Position numbers and translations under genes: made by a program
The notes under the pieces: model-generated
What the model was told of the DNA's origin: nothing
The model's input: only the letters and a program-made list of their open reading frames with translations
Databases searched by the model: none
Part shown: positions 53,001 through 60,652 of the stretch, piece after piece
Layout of the letters: every line of letters starts with the position of its first letter
Position numbering within the stretch: position 1 is the stretch's first letter
Assembly (NCBI GenBank): GCA_902779355.1
Contig: CACZBF010000008.1
Location: forward strand, 1 to 64,000
Direction of reading: 5' to 3'
Source of the DNA: an uncultured Lachnospiraceae bacterium
GTDB taxonomy: Bacteria > Bacillota > Clostridia > Lachnospirales > Lachnospiraceae
Length of the DNA: 64,000 nt

Positions 53001-54750
53001 TGCTGTAGCCAATAACCCGTCTTACCAGAGTTACGTAATTCTGGATCGTGACTACATGAGGATCGACGAGGATGGTACGCCATATTGGATTATAGGCGGA
53101 GATGATTACCCGACTATGTACACCCCGACTTATGCCGCACTCCACGGCTGTGTCGGCTACACCGCCGAGATGCCCACCTATTCGGAAGACACTCGTCAGG
53201 CAGGAACTTATGGGCTTTTAGGGCTTGCGGATTATGTGGCTGCCAACAAGGCGAGCTACTTTGAGAATCTTGCGGAAATCTATTCCCGCGGCATAGAGAA
53301 CAAAAACTCTGATGCTGAGGTCAGTCCATGGTATGTGGATGAGCAGGATAATGCAGGTGCCGAAGCAGAATTCATGCGACCTGAACATACGGGAAAAGGA
53401 GAAAATGGACAGTTCTTCCCAGAGTGTTATCTGATTCCCCTTGACAGCGAGAACCAGACCAATCTTCTGGCAGCCTATGACATGATCGAATATCTTACCC
53501 GCAATGATGTAAAGGTCAGCATTGCCGATGCGCCTGTTACCGCTGAGGGAAAGACGTTCCCTGCCGGAACCGCTGTGGTTTCCATGTACCAGGCCAAGCG
53601 GTCTGTTGCAAACAACGCTCTTTTCGACGGAAACGTCTTTACCGGATGGGAGGCTATGTCAAACGAAACCGTCCTGGATTTTAGTTATCTTCGCGGATTT
53701 GACATGGTCACCTGTGTGAAGCCTGCAGAATATGAAGCAATTGCAGGCACTCTGAGCCAGACAGTCACTTATGACACGCTGAAGTCTTTCCTGCAGGAGA
53801 ATGCAGTATCTCAGTTCAGCGGTGAGGAGGGAGCAGACGTAATTATTTCCAATGCCTCTGAAGACTCCACCGCAGCCGTGAATTCTCTGCTTGATTCCGG
53901 CAGACAGGTCGGAATGATCACAGAAGGCGCGTATAAGGGCGACTTCATCTGCTCTTATGATGACTGGAAGAACGTGTCTGACGATTACATCCTCACAGGA
54001 ACCGGAGTGAAGAATGCGAGTATTACCGCCTATGTCATCGAAAAGGCGCCATCTGTCTACATCAGCGGCACCAAAGATGCACTCATACCTTCGTCTGAGG
54101 GATTTATCTACAACACCCTTGTGACACTGTCATCTTCTTACAATCTTGATCGGACAGCTATGGAACTGATGGGCTTCAGCATCACTGAGGACCCCGCAAG
54201 TGCTGATGCGGTGGTGGGCTATTCTGCTCTCGACGAGGAGAGCCTTGCGGCTGTGAAGACGGGCGTTCCTTATGTAGGCTACAGTGAAGAGGCCACAGAG
54301 ATCATACAGGAATCTCTGCTTCCTGATGTTGAGACTGACGCCGCTTTTGGCGTTGACTGTCTGGGCTATGTCACCTATCCAGAGGAAACGCTCATCAATG
54401 CCAGCTACATCCGTGACGGGGATGACATTTTCTACGGTGTAGGCTTGAATTATTTTACAGCTCTGCCTGAAGGTGCAAAGGTTCTTGTGCAGCGGGATGG
54501 CAGCCGTGCTCCTCTGGAAGGACATCTCACTGATAGTGAAGAAAAAACGAACACCTTCCTGAACGGAATCATGGGATTCTCCTACGTAGGCAAGGATAAA
54601 GACGGAAATGATGTGAATATTACGCTCTTTGCCAACTCCATGACCAATATGGCTCATCAAAGAGACGAATATATCTTCATAAGCAATGCTCTATTTGCCA
54701 GTTTTCTTACAGAGACTCCTTATGCAAACACAAGCTCCGCAGGCAATTAG
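50071..54750 (+). CDS. Giant lipoprotein joining an M1-like and an M14-like metallopeptidase
   Basis: 1559 residues. Lipoprotein signal with lipobox LFGC near residue 21. Residues ~40-530 are M1/gluzincin-like: beta domain, then HEVGH at 355-359 and the third zinc ligand Glu378 (HExxH-x18-E, ending in GWIDEG). From about residue 540 the sequence becomes an M14-like carboxypeptidase: zinc ligands His784 and Glu787 (NIHANE), Arg region GINLNRDNN, His939 in LLELHG, followed by a long C-terminal region (to 1559) seen in large clostridial M14 proteins. Base composition shifts near nt 51,650-51,750, from AT-rich to more GC-rich, and the M14 part would normally have its own signal peptide. A recombination-born chimera is likely; whether it is functional is unknown. 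Confidence 0.85.
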   Translation: MRMKYVTCLFIIAAVMMLFGCGAGNYSEPVPPVAVNRTYEKVEPSPAVVAEFYDLSLKLDTENDRLSEKVSIVIQNNTNSRVDTVYLRYNPMGYFDYLCETNPEVADANKDKKAGITSIKFEGGDKELTAEYLLDDTSVKINLADDAMEPGEKRTLFVEAWTDIPDVENRFGVLRRNEGKMYALALCFPYVDCSSDGMWQIDPPLYLGGGGENRNPDFRNYHVEIDVPEQFEVACAGEPTRKGGIVSVDLENIRDFAVFISDFMDVDTFETQGVTIRNYYLKAGDTEAYREISKQTIIDSFEFYTDLLGDYQRKEYSMAQFIDGMEYSGFAVVDGRNLMDGGPDNGNKLMRNTAHEVGHSWFYDAVGNNEYNEGWIDEGIVSYLASRELVLKEIEAYKTEKKHGSDWTIKDQIKAVKESDDLVEKNQLKTLDHCYLNTPWYVYPENSDPGNTEYLYTPIFLGHAKEIMGEEAFNSFLREVYQTYAMKIVHSEDILKILRKYDNSSKMNELLAFYFNETATETEKESAIQKDGNDELFLSLTEGTSKSLSFSLTEEQAARVEKAGADRVTWTLHRTESYGNPADGKFIPLHGEEKMYPNEKETIDFASIRYSDLYESGQAFSMEKFETTLDGSVLKLDFSTTPIASEGRPGMPHESGGRFMDICGKFSLTAELDGVTLTSLENVTIKPYPSFHTMWEIYDELLRLSKEGDDDSTTAKPYVEYGVMGQSYLGYDMPYLIVARDSDSVKKWLNLSEKAEETGTAVIEELQSTGDDDYQVPVMYSNIHANEVAATDGVLEFARLLIEEQDIEYTKLTGFTEEGKAKSEEQRKDWNIYTPKLTADKYNYLGSIWANEMQDSAKVEGFDRYYTSEKTNVNVRDLLDDVFFILVPEENVDARIYFTRTSANGINLNRDNNFQVMPETQNMQHLIGTYDPVTLLELHGVVPAFQVEPSTPPHQPNFEYDILVRNLMAGGEAFGAAAVANNPSYQSYVILDRDYMRIDEDGTPYWIIGGDDYPTMYTPTYAALHGCVGYTAEMPTYSEDTRQAGTYGLLGLADYVAANKASYFENLAEIYSRGIENKNSDAEVSPWYVDEQDNAGAEAEFMRPEHTGKGENGQFFPECYLIPLDSENQTNLLAAYDMIEYLTRNDVKVSIADAPVTAEGKTFPAGTAVVSMYQAKRSVANNALFDGNVFTGWEAMSNETVLDFSYLRGFDMVTCVKPAEYEAIAGTLSQTVTYDTLKSFLQENAVSQFSGEEGADVIISNASEDSTAAVNSLLDSGRQVGMITEGAYKGDFICSYDDWKNVSDDYILTGTGVKNASITAYVIEKAPSVYISGTKDALIPSSEGFIYNTLVTLSSSYNLDRTAMELMGFSITEDPASADAVVGYSALDEESLAAVKTGVPYVGYSEEATEIIQESLLPDVETDAAFGVDCLGYVTYPEETLINASYIRDGDDIFYGVGLNYFTALPEGAKVLVQRDGSRAPLEGHLTDSEEKTNTFLNGIMGFSYVGKDKDGNDVNITLFANSMTNMAHQRDEYIFISNALFASFLTETPYANTSSAGN

Positions 54751-55140
54751 GATGTTTCTTTTCATTTTTTAGGAATACTCAGCATAACAGGCGGTGGCCT
54801 GGCTGCATCACTGGAGGAAGCAAGTGTTGACGAAGAAGTCCAGGTTGGCGCATTATCTCTCATCCTGATAGGTGGTGTTATATTGGCTTCAGGAGTATTC
54901 TTCCTTATAGAGGGTATTGTATCAGTGCTTGCGTCCAAGAATAACAAATATGGAACATCTGCTTTTATATTTGCCATCTTAGGAGTTGTATCAAACTGGG
55001 GAAATATTGAAAGTATGAGCAATGGCGGCTCAACTGCTTCCGGAATTGGCAGCATTGTTGTATCCTGCATCATAAGCGCTTTAATAATCATGGCTTCTAT
55101 GACTGTCAGAAAGGCATACAAGGAAGAAAAAAAGCAATGA
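54751..55140 (+). pseudogene. Membrane protein missing its start
   Basis: In the same frame as the giant lipoprotein, directly after its TAG, ~130 codons read as a small membrane protein: LGILSITGGGLAASLEEA, LILIGGVILASGVFFLIEGIV, TSAFIFAILGVVSNWG, IGSIVVSCIISALIIMASM, then a Lys-rich tail. No ATG or ribosome binding site precedes the first hydrophobic segment; a TTG at 54883 would start in the middle of a helix. The 5' end was probably lost where this DNA joined the peptidase gene (~54,755-54,770). A terminator follows 30 bp later. Confidence 0.6.
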
Positions 55141-55170
55141 TGTAGTAAATAGACTTAAGTTATCAGAACT

Positions 55171-55221
55171 GGGGGCTGTCGCTCTAGATGATTAAATCAT
55201 TAGTGCGACAGCCCCTTTTTG
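55171..55221 (+). terminator. Strong intrinsic terminator
   Basis: GGGGCTGTCGC (55172-55182) pairs perfectly with GCGACAGCCCC (55205-55215), followed by TTTTT. It closes the peptidase/permease transcript. Confidence 0.93.
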
Positions 55222-55252
55222 TATGATTGGGGAAAGGAAGGAGATGAAGTTT

Positions 55253-55810
55253 ATGTATACGCGTAAATGGAATAAGAGAACAGAACCTGATAAACACCCA
55301 TGCTGCTCATTTTGCGGAAAGTTCAGAGATCAGGTAAAAAAGCTGATTCCCGGACGGAACGATGCTTATATCTGCCATAAATGCGTTGGCATGTATGCTG
55401 AAATGATTGCGGTGGAAGAAGATGAAACCGATGAAGCGTCATTGGAAGAAGATAAGGCTATTAGGAGAGTAATCCTAAATTCTTTTTATCTCCTCGAGCA
55501 AGCGTATTTCAATGATAAATGGCCGGAAATTCTGGAGAAAGTGAAGGAAGAATATGATATTTCGGAGGCTACTTTTCAAACATTTCTGAAACCGCTTTCG
55601 ATTGCAGACATTGATGACAGCCTAATTTATCTTCGCTGTCCTGATTCAGTAGGCGGTGTCTATTATCAAAAGAACTTTTACCTGCCAATAAAAGTCGCAG
55701 TAAAAGAGATAATGGATGAATCCTATGAAATCGAGTTCATATGTGAAGACAAGGAAGCGGTTGTTGATCGTGATAAGGAAGATAACCCACTTCATTTTCA
55801 ATATACATGA
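55253..55810 (+). CDS. ClpX-type zinc finger fused to a DnaA domain-I-like module
   Basis: 185 residues from ATG 55253 (MYTRKWNKRTEP), the start with the right spacing (9 bases) to AAGGAAGGAG. The N-terminal 45 residues are a ClpX zinc-binding domain: C18-x2-C21 and C41-x2-C44 in CSFCGKFRDQVKKLIPG...YICHKC. ClpX's ATPase is absent. An acidic linker leads to residues ~80-165, which resemble the N-terminal domain of DnaA: WPEILEKVKEEYDISEATFQTFLKPL, then LIYLRCPDSVGGVYYQKNF, then a helix and YEIEFI, matching DnaA's W..IL......F..WL.P....L.L.APN.F.....I.F order. The DnaA match is by eye and moderate. It could be an adaptor linking protease and replication proteins; that is inference. AT-rich like its neighbours. 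Confidence 0.75.
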   Translation: MYTRKWNKRTEPDKHPCCSFCGKFRDQVKKLIPGRNDAYICHKCVGMYAEMIAVEEDETDEASLEEDKAIRRVILNSFYLLEQAYFNDKWPEILEKVKEEYDISEATFQTFLKPLSIADIDDSLIYLRCPDSVGGVYYQKNFYLPIKVAVKEIMDESYEIEFICEDKEAVVDRDKEDNPLHFQYT

Positions 55811-55864
55811 AATAGAGGGCGCAGTATCATTGAAGTGTTTATCAAGCGGATCCTGCCGACGGTT

Positions 55865-55893
55865 GAAAAAACCCACAGCGAAAATGCTGTGGG
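55865..55893 (-). terminator. Intrinsic terminator of the Rpn-like nuclease gene
   Basis: On the minus strand CCCACAGC (55886-55893) pairs with GCTGTGGG (55872-55879), followed by TTTTTTC. Perfect stem with a 6-base loop. Confidence 0.9.
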
Positions 55894-55931
55894 GTGAATT
55901 TGCCTGTGATACTCGGACAGATGACAGCTGG

Positions 55932-56876
55932 TCAGCGCTTCTTTTTTCGTGAGCGCAGTGCATTTTTATGGACGGCTTTCTCGACCTCGCGCAGAATTTC
56001 TGAATCGCTCGCCCCGGAATTGCGAAGATTTTGGATTAGATTGTCTATTTCAGTGGCGCGTTCAGTACGGCCTTCTGCACGGCCATCCTCTATCATTTCT
56101 TGAATTGCTTTACACATATCTACCTTTCCTCCTTCCGCGTTTTCTGTAGAAATATTTGCTGCGGTATAGGTGTTGATCAAATCAACGGTGGTTGCGTCGA
56201 TGTGATGATATTTTTCCTGTGATTCTATTATATCACGCAGCCGCTCTTTGTCATCCGATTTCTGGATAAACTCGAACACAATGCCAAGCTCCGAGGCGAA
56301 TTTTGTGCAGTCCGTGATTTCTTGCGGCGTGATGAGGTTCAATTTGTAGTCATTCACATAGTGTTCGATTCTTGAATCCATGATGTCAAACATCTCATAT
56401 AGAGACCGCGGCGCATCCCACGTTGCCTTGTCGAAGCAAACGCATAAGGTGATCACGGGCAGGAGCTTGTCGTCCTTTGCAAAACCGGACAAGAACTCGT
56501 CGCTGTCCCTCAGATCCTTGTTTTCAGTATGGTTTTTGCGGATCGTTTCCACCTGAGCGGCATAATTTAATGCGTCATATAGATAATTCCGCACCGGCAT
56601 TGCATAGTGGATATCAGACTGCGTTTCGATCCCAAGCAAGACGAAAGTTGCATATTGACTGTGCCGGATGGTGCAGAGTTTCAACACATCCCGGAACTTT
56701 TGGTGTGGGAAGGCGCGCCCCAGCTTTCGGATGATGGCGATCTCTGTCGGATCCTGTTCTTTCAGGTCATCCGGTTTGATGACCTGCTCTCCGCTGAAAA
56801 GATAATAGTTGAATGTATCTGCGAACACGGGGTCTTGCCCGAGATACTGCTTTGTGAGGGTATCTTTTTTAGACAT
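55932..56876 (-). CDS. Rpn/PD-(D/E)XK nuclease-family transposase-like protein
   Basis: 314 residues, with AGGAG before the ATG at 56876. The N-terminal part (YLGQDPVFADTFNYYLFSGEQVIKPDDL) and the pattern ILYGIETQSDIHYAMPVRNYLYDALNYAAQVE match PD-(D/E)XK proteins of the Rpn family, where the E-xQ motif (GIETQSD) and the preceding Asp in VFADTFNY are catalytic. Such proteins are abundant in gut clostridia and, in E. coli, promote RecA-independent recombination. The C-terminal ~100 residues are helical with DMCKAIQEMIEDGRAEGRTERA, also typical. It lies at the edge of the mosaic region. Confidence 0.85.
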   Translation of the reverse strand: MSKKDTLTKQYLGQDPVFADTFNYYLFSGEQVIKPDDLKEQDPTEIAIIRKLGRAFPHQKFRDVLKLCTIRHSQYATFVLLGIETQSDIHYAMPVRNYLYDALNYAAQVETIRKNHTENKDLRDSDEFLSGFAKDDKLLPVITLCVCFDKATWDAPRSLYEMFDIMDSRIEHYVNDYKLNLITPQEITDCTKFASELGIVFEFIQKSDDKERLRDIIESQEKYHHIDATTVDLINTYTAANISTENAEGGKVDMCKAIQEMIEDGRAEGRTERATEIDNLIQNLRNSGASDSEILREVEKAVHKNALRSRKKKR

Positions 56877-57093
56877 GAAAAAACTCCTGAAATGATGATA
56901 TTCTTTTGCAAAAAAGAAAGGGACTCATCCCGTCGAATGACGGTTTCTTTGATGAAGAGATCATAGCACAGGAGTCGGAAGACATGCAATAAACAGAAAA
57001 TAAAATTTTTCTAAAAAATTTATAAACTTCCGGGGATGACAAATGATGTCGTTGTCTTTTTGTATGGTGAGAAAGAACAAAGGAGAATCTGCC

Positions 57094-57213
57094 ATGATGA
57101 AAAGATTTTTATTTTGGATCAGGGAATGTGTGATCAGAAAAGACCGGGCTTGCAGGCATTTTTGTGTGTCTTGTGAGTACTTTGAGGTCTGTAGCAGGGA
57201 TGCGACGGAATGA
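57094..57213 (+). CDS. Tiny Cys-rich protein (39 residues)
   Basis: A 39-residue frame with the site AAAGGAG 9 bases before its ATG. The sequence MMKRFLFWIRECVIRK is basic and amphipathic; then CRHFCVSCEYFEVC gives four cysteines in a CxxxCxxC...C pattern. Its last codons overlap the start of the next small gene (ATGA), and both are Cys-rich, so a two-gene transcript is likely. The function is unknown; the size and spacing recall small phage-derived genes. Confidence 0.6.
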   Translation: MMKRFLFWIRECVIRKDRACRHFCVSCEYFEVCSRDATE

Positions 57214-57398
57214 TGGATAAGCAATGTCCCCTGTGCGGGATCGGCGTGTTGGAGGAAACGGTAGCGATAGGATGTGAGTGCAGCAATTGCGGCGAAATGT
57301 TTCGAAGAGGAAAGTACATGGAATGGGAGGTTGTTCCTTATGAAGATTGGAGGGCGTATGTAACAGAAATGGACAGCCGGAAGTCTCTGGCAAAATAG
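57210..57398 (+). CDS. Small zinc-ribbon-like protein (62 residues)
   Basis: Start ATG at 57210 overlaps the stop of the previous tiny gene. The pattern CPLCGIGVLEETVAIGCECSNCGEMF has two CxxC knuckles (CPLC and CSNC) about 18 residues apart, typical of a zinc ribbon. The C-terminal part (MEWEVVPYEDWRAYVTEMDS) is polar. No family is recognised. Likely translated together with the upstream gene. Confidence 0.6.
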   Translation: MMDKQCPLCGIGVLEETVAIGCECSNCGEMFRRGKYMEWEVVPYEDWRAYVTEMDSRKSLAK

Positions 57399-57477
57399 CA
57401 TGGCTTCGTGAGAGTAATCCTGGGAAGATAAAAGAAAATAGAGTTCGCGTTATACGAAATCCTTTTTTATTAAAGAG

Positions 57478-57774
57478 GATTCCCCCGCCAAATGCATCAG
57501 TATGTCTCCGAGATGGGAATCTGCCCGGAAAGACCAGCGAACATTTTGAGGGGCTTAGAGCTTCTTTGTATTTGATCTATTACACAGCAGGACTTCGCCT
57601 GGATGGCGAAGTAAGGTCGCATGCGTCAAGGATGACGCATTGCGACCGTCTGCGGGAGTCTTGCACAATAGAAATTCAAATACATAGAAGCTCTTTGCCC
57701 CGAGAACCGTGAGCAGGGCTTTTCGGCAGGTTGCCATCTCGTATTCATACATCGCGCATCTGGCGGGGGGAATC
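57478..57774. repeat. 297-bp imperfect palindrome, possible MITE-like element or structured RNA
   Basis: Left arm 57478-57576 and right arm 57675-57774 are diverged inverted copies: GATTCCCCCGCCA at the left end mirrors GGCGGGGGGAATC at the right, and GAGCTTCTTTGTATTTGA faces TTCAAATACATAGAAGCTC. The pairing continues inwards (CTATTACACAGCA/TTGCACAATAG), and the centre has its own hairpin GGTCGCATGCGTCA/TGACGCATTGCGACC (57615-57647) plus CTTCGCC/GGCGAAG. The total nearly folds on itself. The arms share codon-like patterns in the reverse frame but no gene is supported. It fills most of the 457-bp gap before the phosphatase gene. Confidence 0.75.
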
Positions 57775-57855
57775 ATTTCCTTTTTGCAAATATAGAAAAA
57801 CGAAACATGGCTTTATGTTATAGTAGAAAAACAGATATAACATAAGGAGAAACAC

Positions 57856-58980
57856 ATGATGAAAAAAACAGTATTTTCCATCTTTATTGTAGTATTCCTC
57901 CTGGCGGGGTGCGGCGCAAAGAGCAGTGGTCAGGTCACCACGGGAGAGATCGGCGTGATCCGGGATGATAACTTCGGCGGAACGTATATCAACGAAACGT
58001 TGGAATCGTTTGGGGAGCTGGGATTTGACTTTGGAGACAGTGTGGATTTTGCATTCGATAATGGTGTTGCATTTGAAGACGTCCCGTATTATTCCGGGTA
58101 TTACGGATCCATGGGAGACCTGATGCTGGCTTGCCCACAGGGCTACGAGCATGTCATCATTGCGAGAAAATACGGCGGATCCACCTGGGAAGAATTTCAT
58201 ATGACGCCGTCCTCCAAAGTGATCGTGACCTTAAACGAGAAGGGAAAATACCTGGAAACGGAGGAGGTATATAATCTCACGTATTCCGATGTCAGGAATG
58301 ACTATCCTTCTGACGAAGTATTTGCAAATTACCGCGAGGTAAAGGGTGGAAAACTGATGCCGGGTCTTTTTTATCGCTCCGCCTCCCCTTGCAATAACGA
58401 ACACAACCGCGCGCCTTATGCGAATGGGCTTATCGAAGAATCAGGGATCCGCTTGGTGTTGAACCTTTCGGATACGAAAGAAGAATATGACGACTACAAG
58501 AGCCTGCCGGATTTTTCTTCCTTCTATTATGATGGTTTGTGTGAGGAGGGAAAGATACTTTTTATGGATCTGGGAGCGAATTACAGTGATCCCAGCTATC
58601 AAAAAGCTGTCTCGGAAGCTTTGCTCACAGCGACAGCATCTGACGGCCCGATCCTGTTCCACTGCGTCGAGGGGAAGGATAGGACGGGGTTTGTAAGTGT
58701 CCTGATCCTGTCGCTTGCCGATGCCGATTATGATGAGATCATCTCGGATTACATGATCACGTTTTCCAACTATTACGGGATCACAAAGGAAAGCGAACCG
58801 GAACGGTACGACGTCATCAAAGCGGATGCAGATGGGTTTCTGTATTATCTTTGCGGCGCAGAGAAAGGAACGCCGATGGAGGAACTGGATTTTCATCAGG
58901 GCGCAGAAAATTATCTGCGGCAGGGCGGGCTGTCCGATGAAGAGATCCAAAAGGTTTCGGCCTTTCTTCGCGGAGAGTGA
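57856..58980 (+). CDS. Surface lipoprotein with tyrosine-phosphatase domain
   Basis: 374 residues. Signal peptide with lipobox LLAGC (Cys ~21), so outside the cell. Residues ~30-160 form an N-terminal domain with an Ile/Val-rich beta pattern (EHVIIARKYGGSTWEEF) of unknown role. Residues ~170-374 resemble the dual-specificity/tyrosine phosphatase fold: FYRSASP, a P-loop HCVEGKDRTGFV with Cys270 and Arg276 (CX5R) and helix VSVLILSLADADYDEI. Extracellular phosphatases of this type act on phosphotyrosine or phosphoinositides; the substrate is unknown. The general acid Asp is not obvious to the eye. Confidence 0.85.
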   Translation: MMKKTVFSIFIVVFLLAGCGAKSSGQVTTGEIGVIRDDNFGGTYINETLESFGELGFDFGDSVDFAFDNGVAFEDVPYYSGYYGSMGDLMLACPQGYEHVIIARKYGGSTWEEFHMTPSSKVIVTLNEKGKYLETEEVYNLTYSDVRNDYPSDEVFANYREVKGGKLMPGLFYRSASPCNNEHNRAPYANGLIEESGIRLVLNLSDTKEEYDDYKSLPDFSSFYYDGLCEEGKILFMDLGANYSDPSYQKAVSEALLTATASDGPILFHCVEGKDRTGFVSVLILSLADADYDEIISDYMITFSNYYGITKESEPERYDVIKADADGFLYYLCGAEKGTPMEELDFHQGAENYLRQGGLSDEEIQKVSAFLRGE

Positions 58981-59098
58981 TTTAGACAAAAAGAAGAATT
59001 TGTATCTTTCGCATCGAAGTGCTTTCCTTTAAAATGGGTATTTGAAAAATAGTGTGCAGAGATGTTTTTGTTTTTAGAGTAGAAAAGGAGAGAAAAAC

Positions 59099-60541
59099 AT
59101 GGGTATCATGGCATCCGCAAAAAATGCGCTGATCAGTGCCGGGATCAACGGTGCGATCAAGTATCTGGAAAAAGACCCCGAGAAAAACGTGCCGAAGATT
59201 GTCGACTGGGTAAACCGTTTTTCCCCGGAAAACAGTTTTAAGACACAGAGAGAATATATGACGCAGATCGTGAACGATCCGGACAGCGCTTGGTATCAGC
59301 TCGTCATGGATATCATGCATACCGTGGATGCCGATATCATGAAGACGATCTTCACGAACTTCTTTATGAACGCAAACCTGATCGGTTGGAAGCGTCAGGA
59401 AGAGATTCGTCAGAAGTACAACTGCAATGCGCCCTGGGCAATCCTTTTGGATCCCACCAGTGCCTGCAACCTGCACTGCACCGGATGCTGGGCGGCAGAG
59501 TACGGCAACAAACTGAATCTTTCTCTGGATGAGATCAATGACATCATCCGTCAGGGAAAAGAGATCGGCACCTATATGTATATCTACACCGGCGGAGAGC
59601 CGCTTGTCCGTAAAAAAGATCTGATCAAGATCTGCGAGCAGAACAGCGACTGCATCTTCCTCAGCTTTACGAACGGCACGCTGATCGATGAGGAGTTTGC
59701 CGATGAGATGCTGCGTGTGAAGAACTTTGTTCCGGCCATCAGTAATGAAGGTTTTGCGGAAGCGACCGACGGCAGAAGAGGGGACGGCGTGTTTGAAAAA
59801 TCCCGTCGTGCGATGGAGATCCTCAAGGAGAGAAAGCTGCCCTTCGGTATTTCCTGTGCTTATACGAGAGACAATGTTCCGGTGGTTTCTTCGGAAGAGT
59901 ATTTTGATCAGATCATCAGCTGGGGCGCGAAGTTCATTTGGTTCTTCCACTTGATGCCCACCGGCATGAAGGCGGCACCGGAACTGATGCCGACACCGGA
60001 ACAGCGTACGATGATGTATGAGAAGATCCGCTCCTATCGCGGAACGAAGCCGATCTTTGCCATGGATTTCCAGAACGACGGCGAGTATGTCGGCGGATGT
60101 ATTGCCGGAGGAAGACGTTTCTTCCATATTAATGCAAACGGTGATTGCGATCCCTGTGTATTCGTCCATTATTCGGATTCCAATATCCGCGAGAAGACAT
60201 TGCTGGAGGTTTTGACGAGCCCGTTGTTCCGTGCTTACCATGACGGTCAGCCCTTCAATGACAACATGCTGCGTCCCTGCCCGATGCTGGAGAACCCCGA
60301 GAAGCTGCAGGAGATCATCAAGCGTACCGGAGCAAAGTCCACAGACCTTGAAGCACCCGAGACCGTTGAGCATCTCTGCGGGAAATGTGCGGAGTATGCG
60401 AAGAACTGGAAGCCGGTGGCTGACAAGCTTTGGGCAGAAGAGGAAAAAGTCAAAGCCGAGAATAAGACGATCAAAGAAAAGCTGGATGAGCAGAAAGCAT
60501 TGCGCGACGAGATCGAAGCAAAACGTGCGCAGGCGAGCTAA
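59099..60541 (+). CDS. Radical SAM enzyme with SPASM-like C-terminal cysteines
   Basis: 480 residues. Radical SAM motif C123-x3-C127-x2-C130 in SACNLHCTGCW, then GGEPLVRK, and FLSFTNGTLID. The C-terminal region has extra cysteines (GGCIAGGRRFF, GDCDPCVF, LRPCPML, HLCGKCAEY) that would bind a second cluster, as in SPASM or twitch enzymes. No peptide substrate gene is next to it, so natural-product maturation is not indicated; the neighbour is the SCP2/H1-like gene. N-terminal ~100 residues (NALISAGINGAIKYLEKDPEKNVP) are specific to this subgroup, which I cannot name with certainty. Strong ribosome binding site AAAAGGAG. Confidence 0.87.
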   Translation: MGIMASAKNALISAGINGAIKYLEKDPEKNVPKIVDWVNRFSPENSFKTQREYMTQIVNDPDSAWYQLVMDIMHTVDADIMKTIFTNFFMNANLIGWKRQEEIRQKYNCNAPWAILLDPTSACNLHCTGCWAAEYGNKLNLSLDEINDIIRQGKEIGTYMYIYTGGEPLVRKKDLIKICEQNSDCIFLSFTNGTLIDEEFADEMLRVKNFVPAISNEGFAEATDGRRGDGVFEKSRRAMEILKERKLPFGISCAYTRDNVPVVSSEEYFDQIISWGAKFIWFFHLMPTGMKAAPELMPTPEQRTMMYEKIRSYRGTKPIFAMDFQNDGEYVGGCIAGGRRFFHINANGDCDPCVFVHYSDSNIREKTLLEVLTSPLFRAYHDGQPFNDNMLRPCPMLENPEKLQEIIKRTGAKSTDLEAPETVEHLCGKCAEYAKNWKPVADKLWAEEEKVKAENKTIKEKLDEQKALRDEIEAKRAQAS

Positions 60542-60581
60542 AAAAGTTTTTCGATTTCTAAAAAGAAAACGACAAAAAGTA

Positions 60582-60609
60582 TTGCAATTCTTAGAAAAGA
60601 CGGTATAAT
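60582..60609 (+). promoter_or_regulatory. Strong promoter of the SCP2/H1-like gene
   Basis: TTGCAA (60582-60587), 16-bp spacer, perfect TATAAT (60604-60609). Its strength suits an abundant DNA-binding protein. Confidence 0.7.
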
Positions 60610-60652
60610 CATCATTGGATAATTTGACATTCCCTTATGGAGGAGAGAGAAA

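Noticed and set aside
57555..57776. A 73-residue minus-strand gene inside the palindrome
   Set aside because: It follows one arm of the inverted repeat and has no ribosome binding site; the DNA-level palindrome explains the sequence better.
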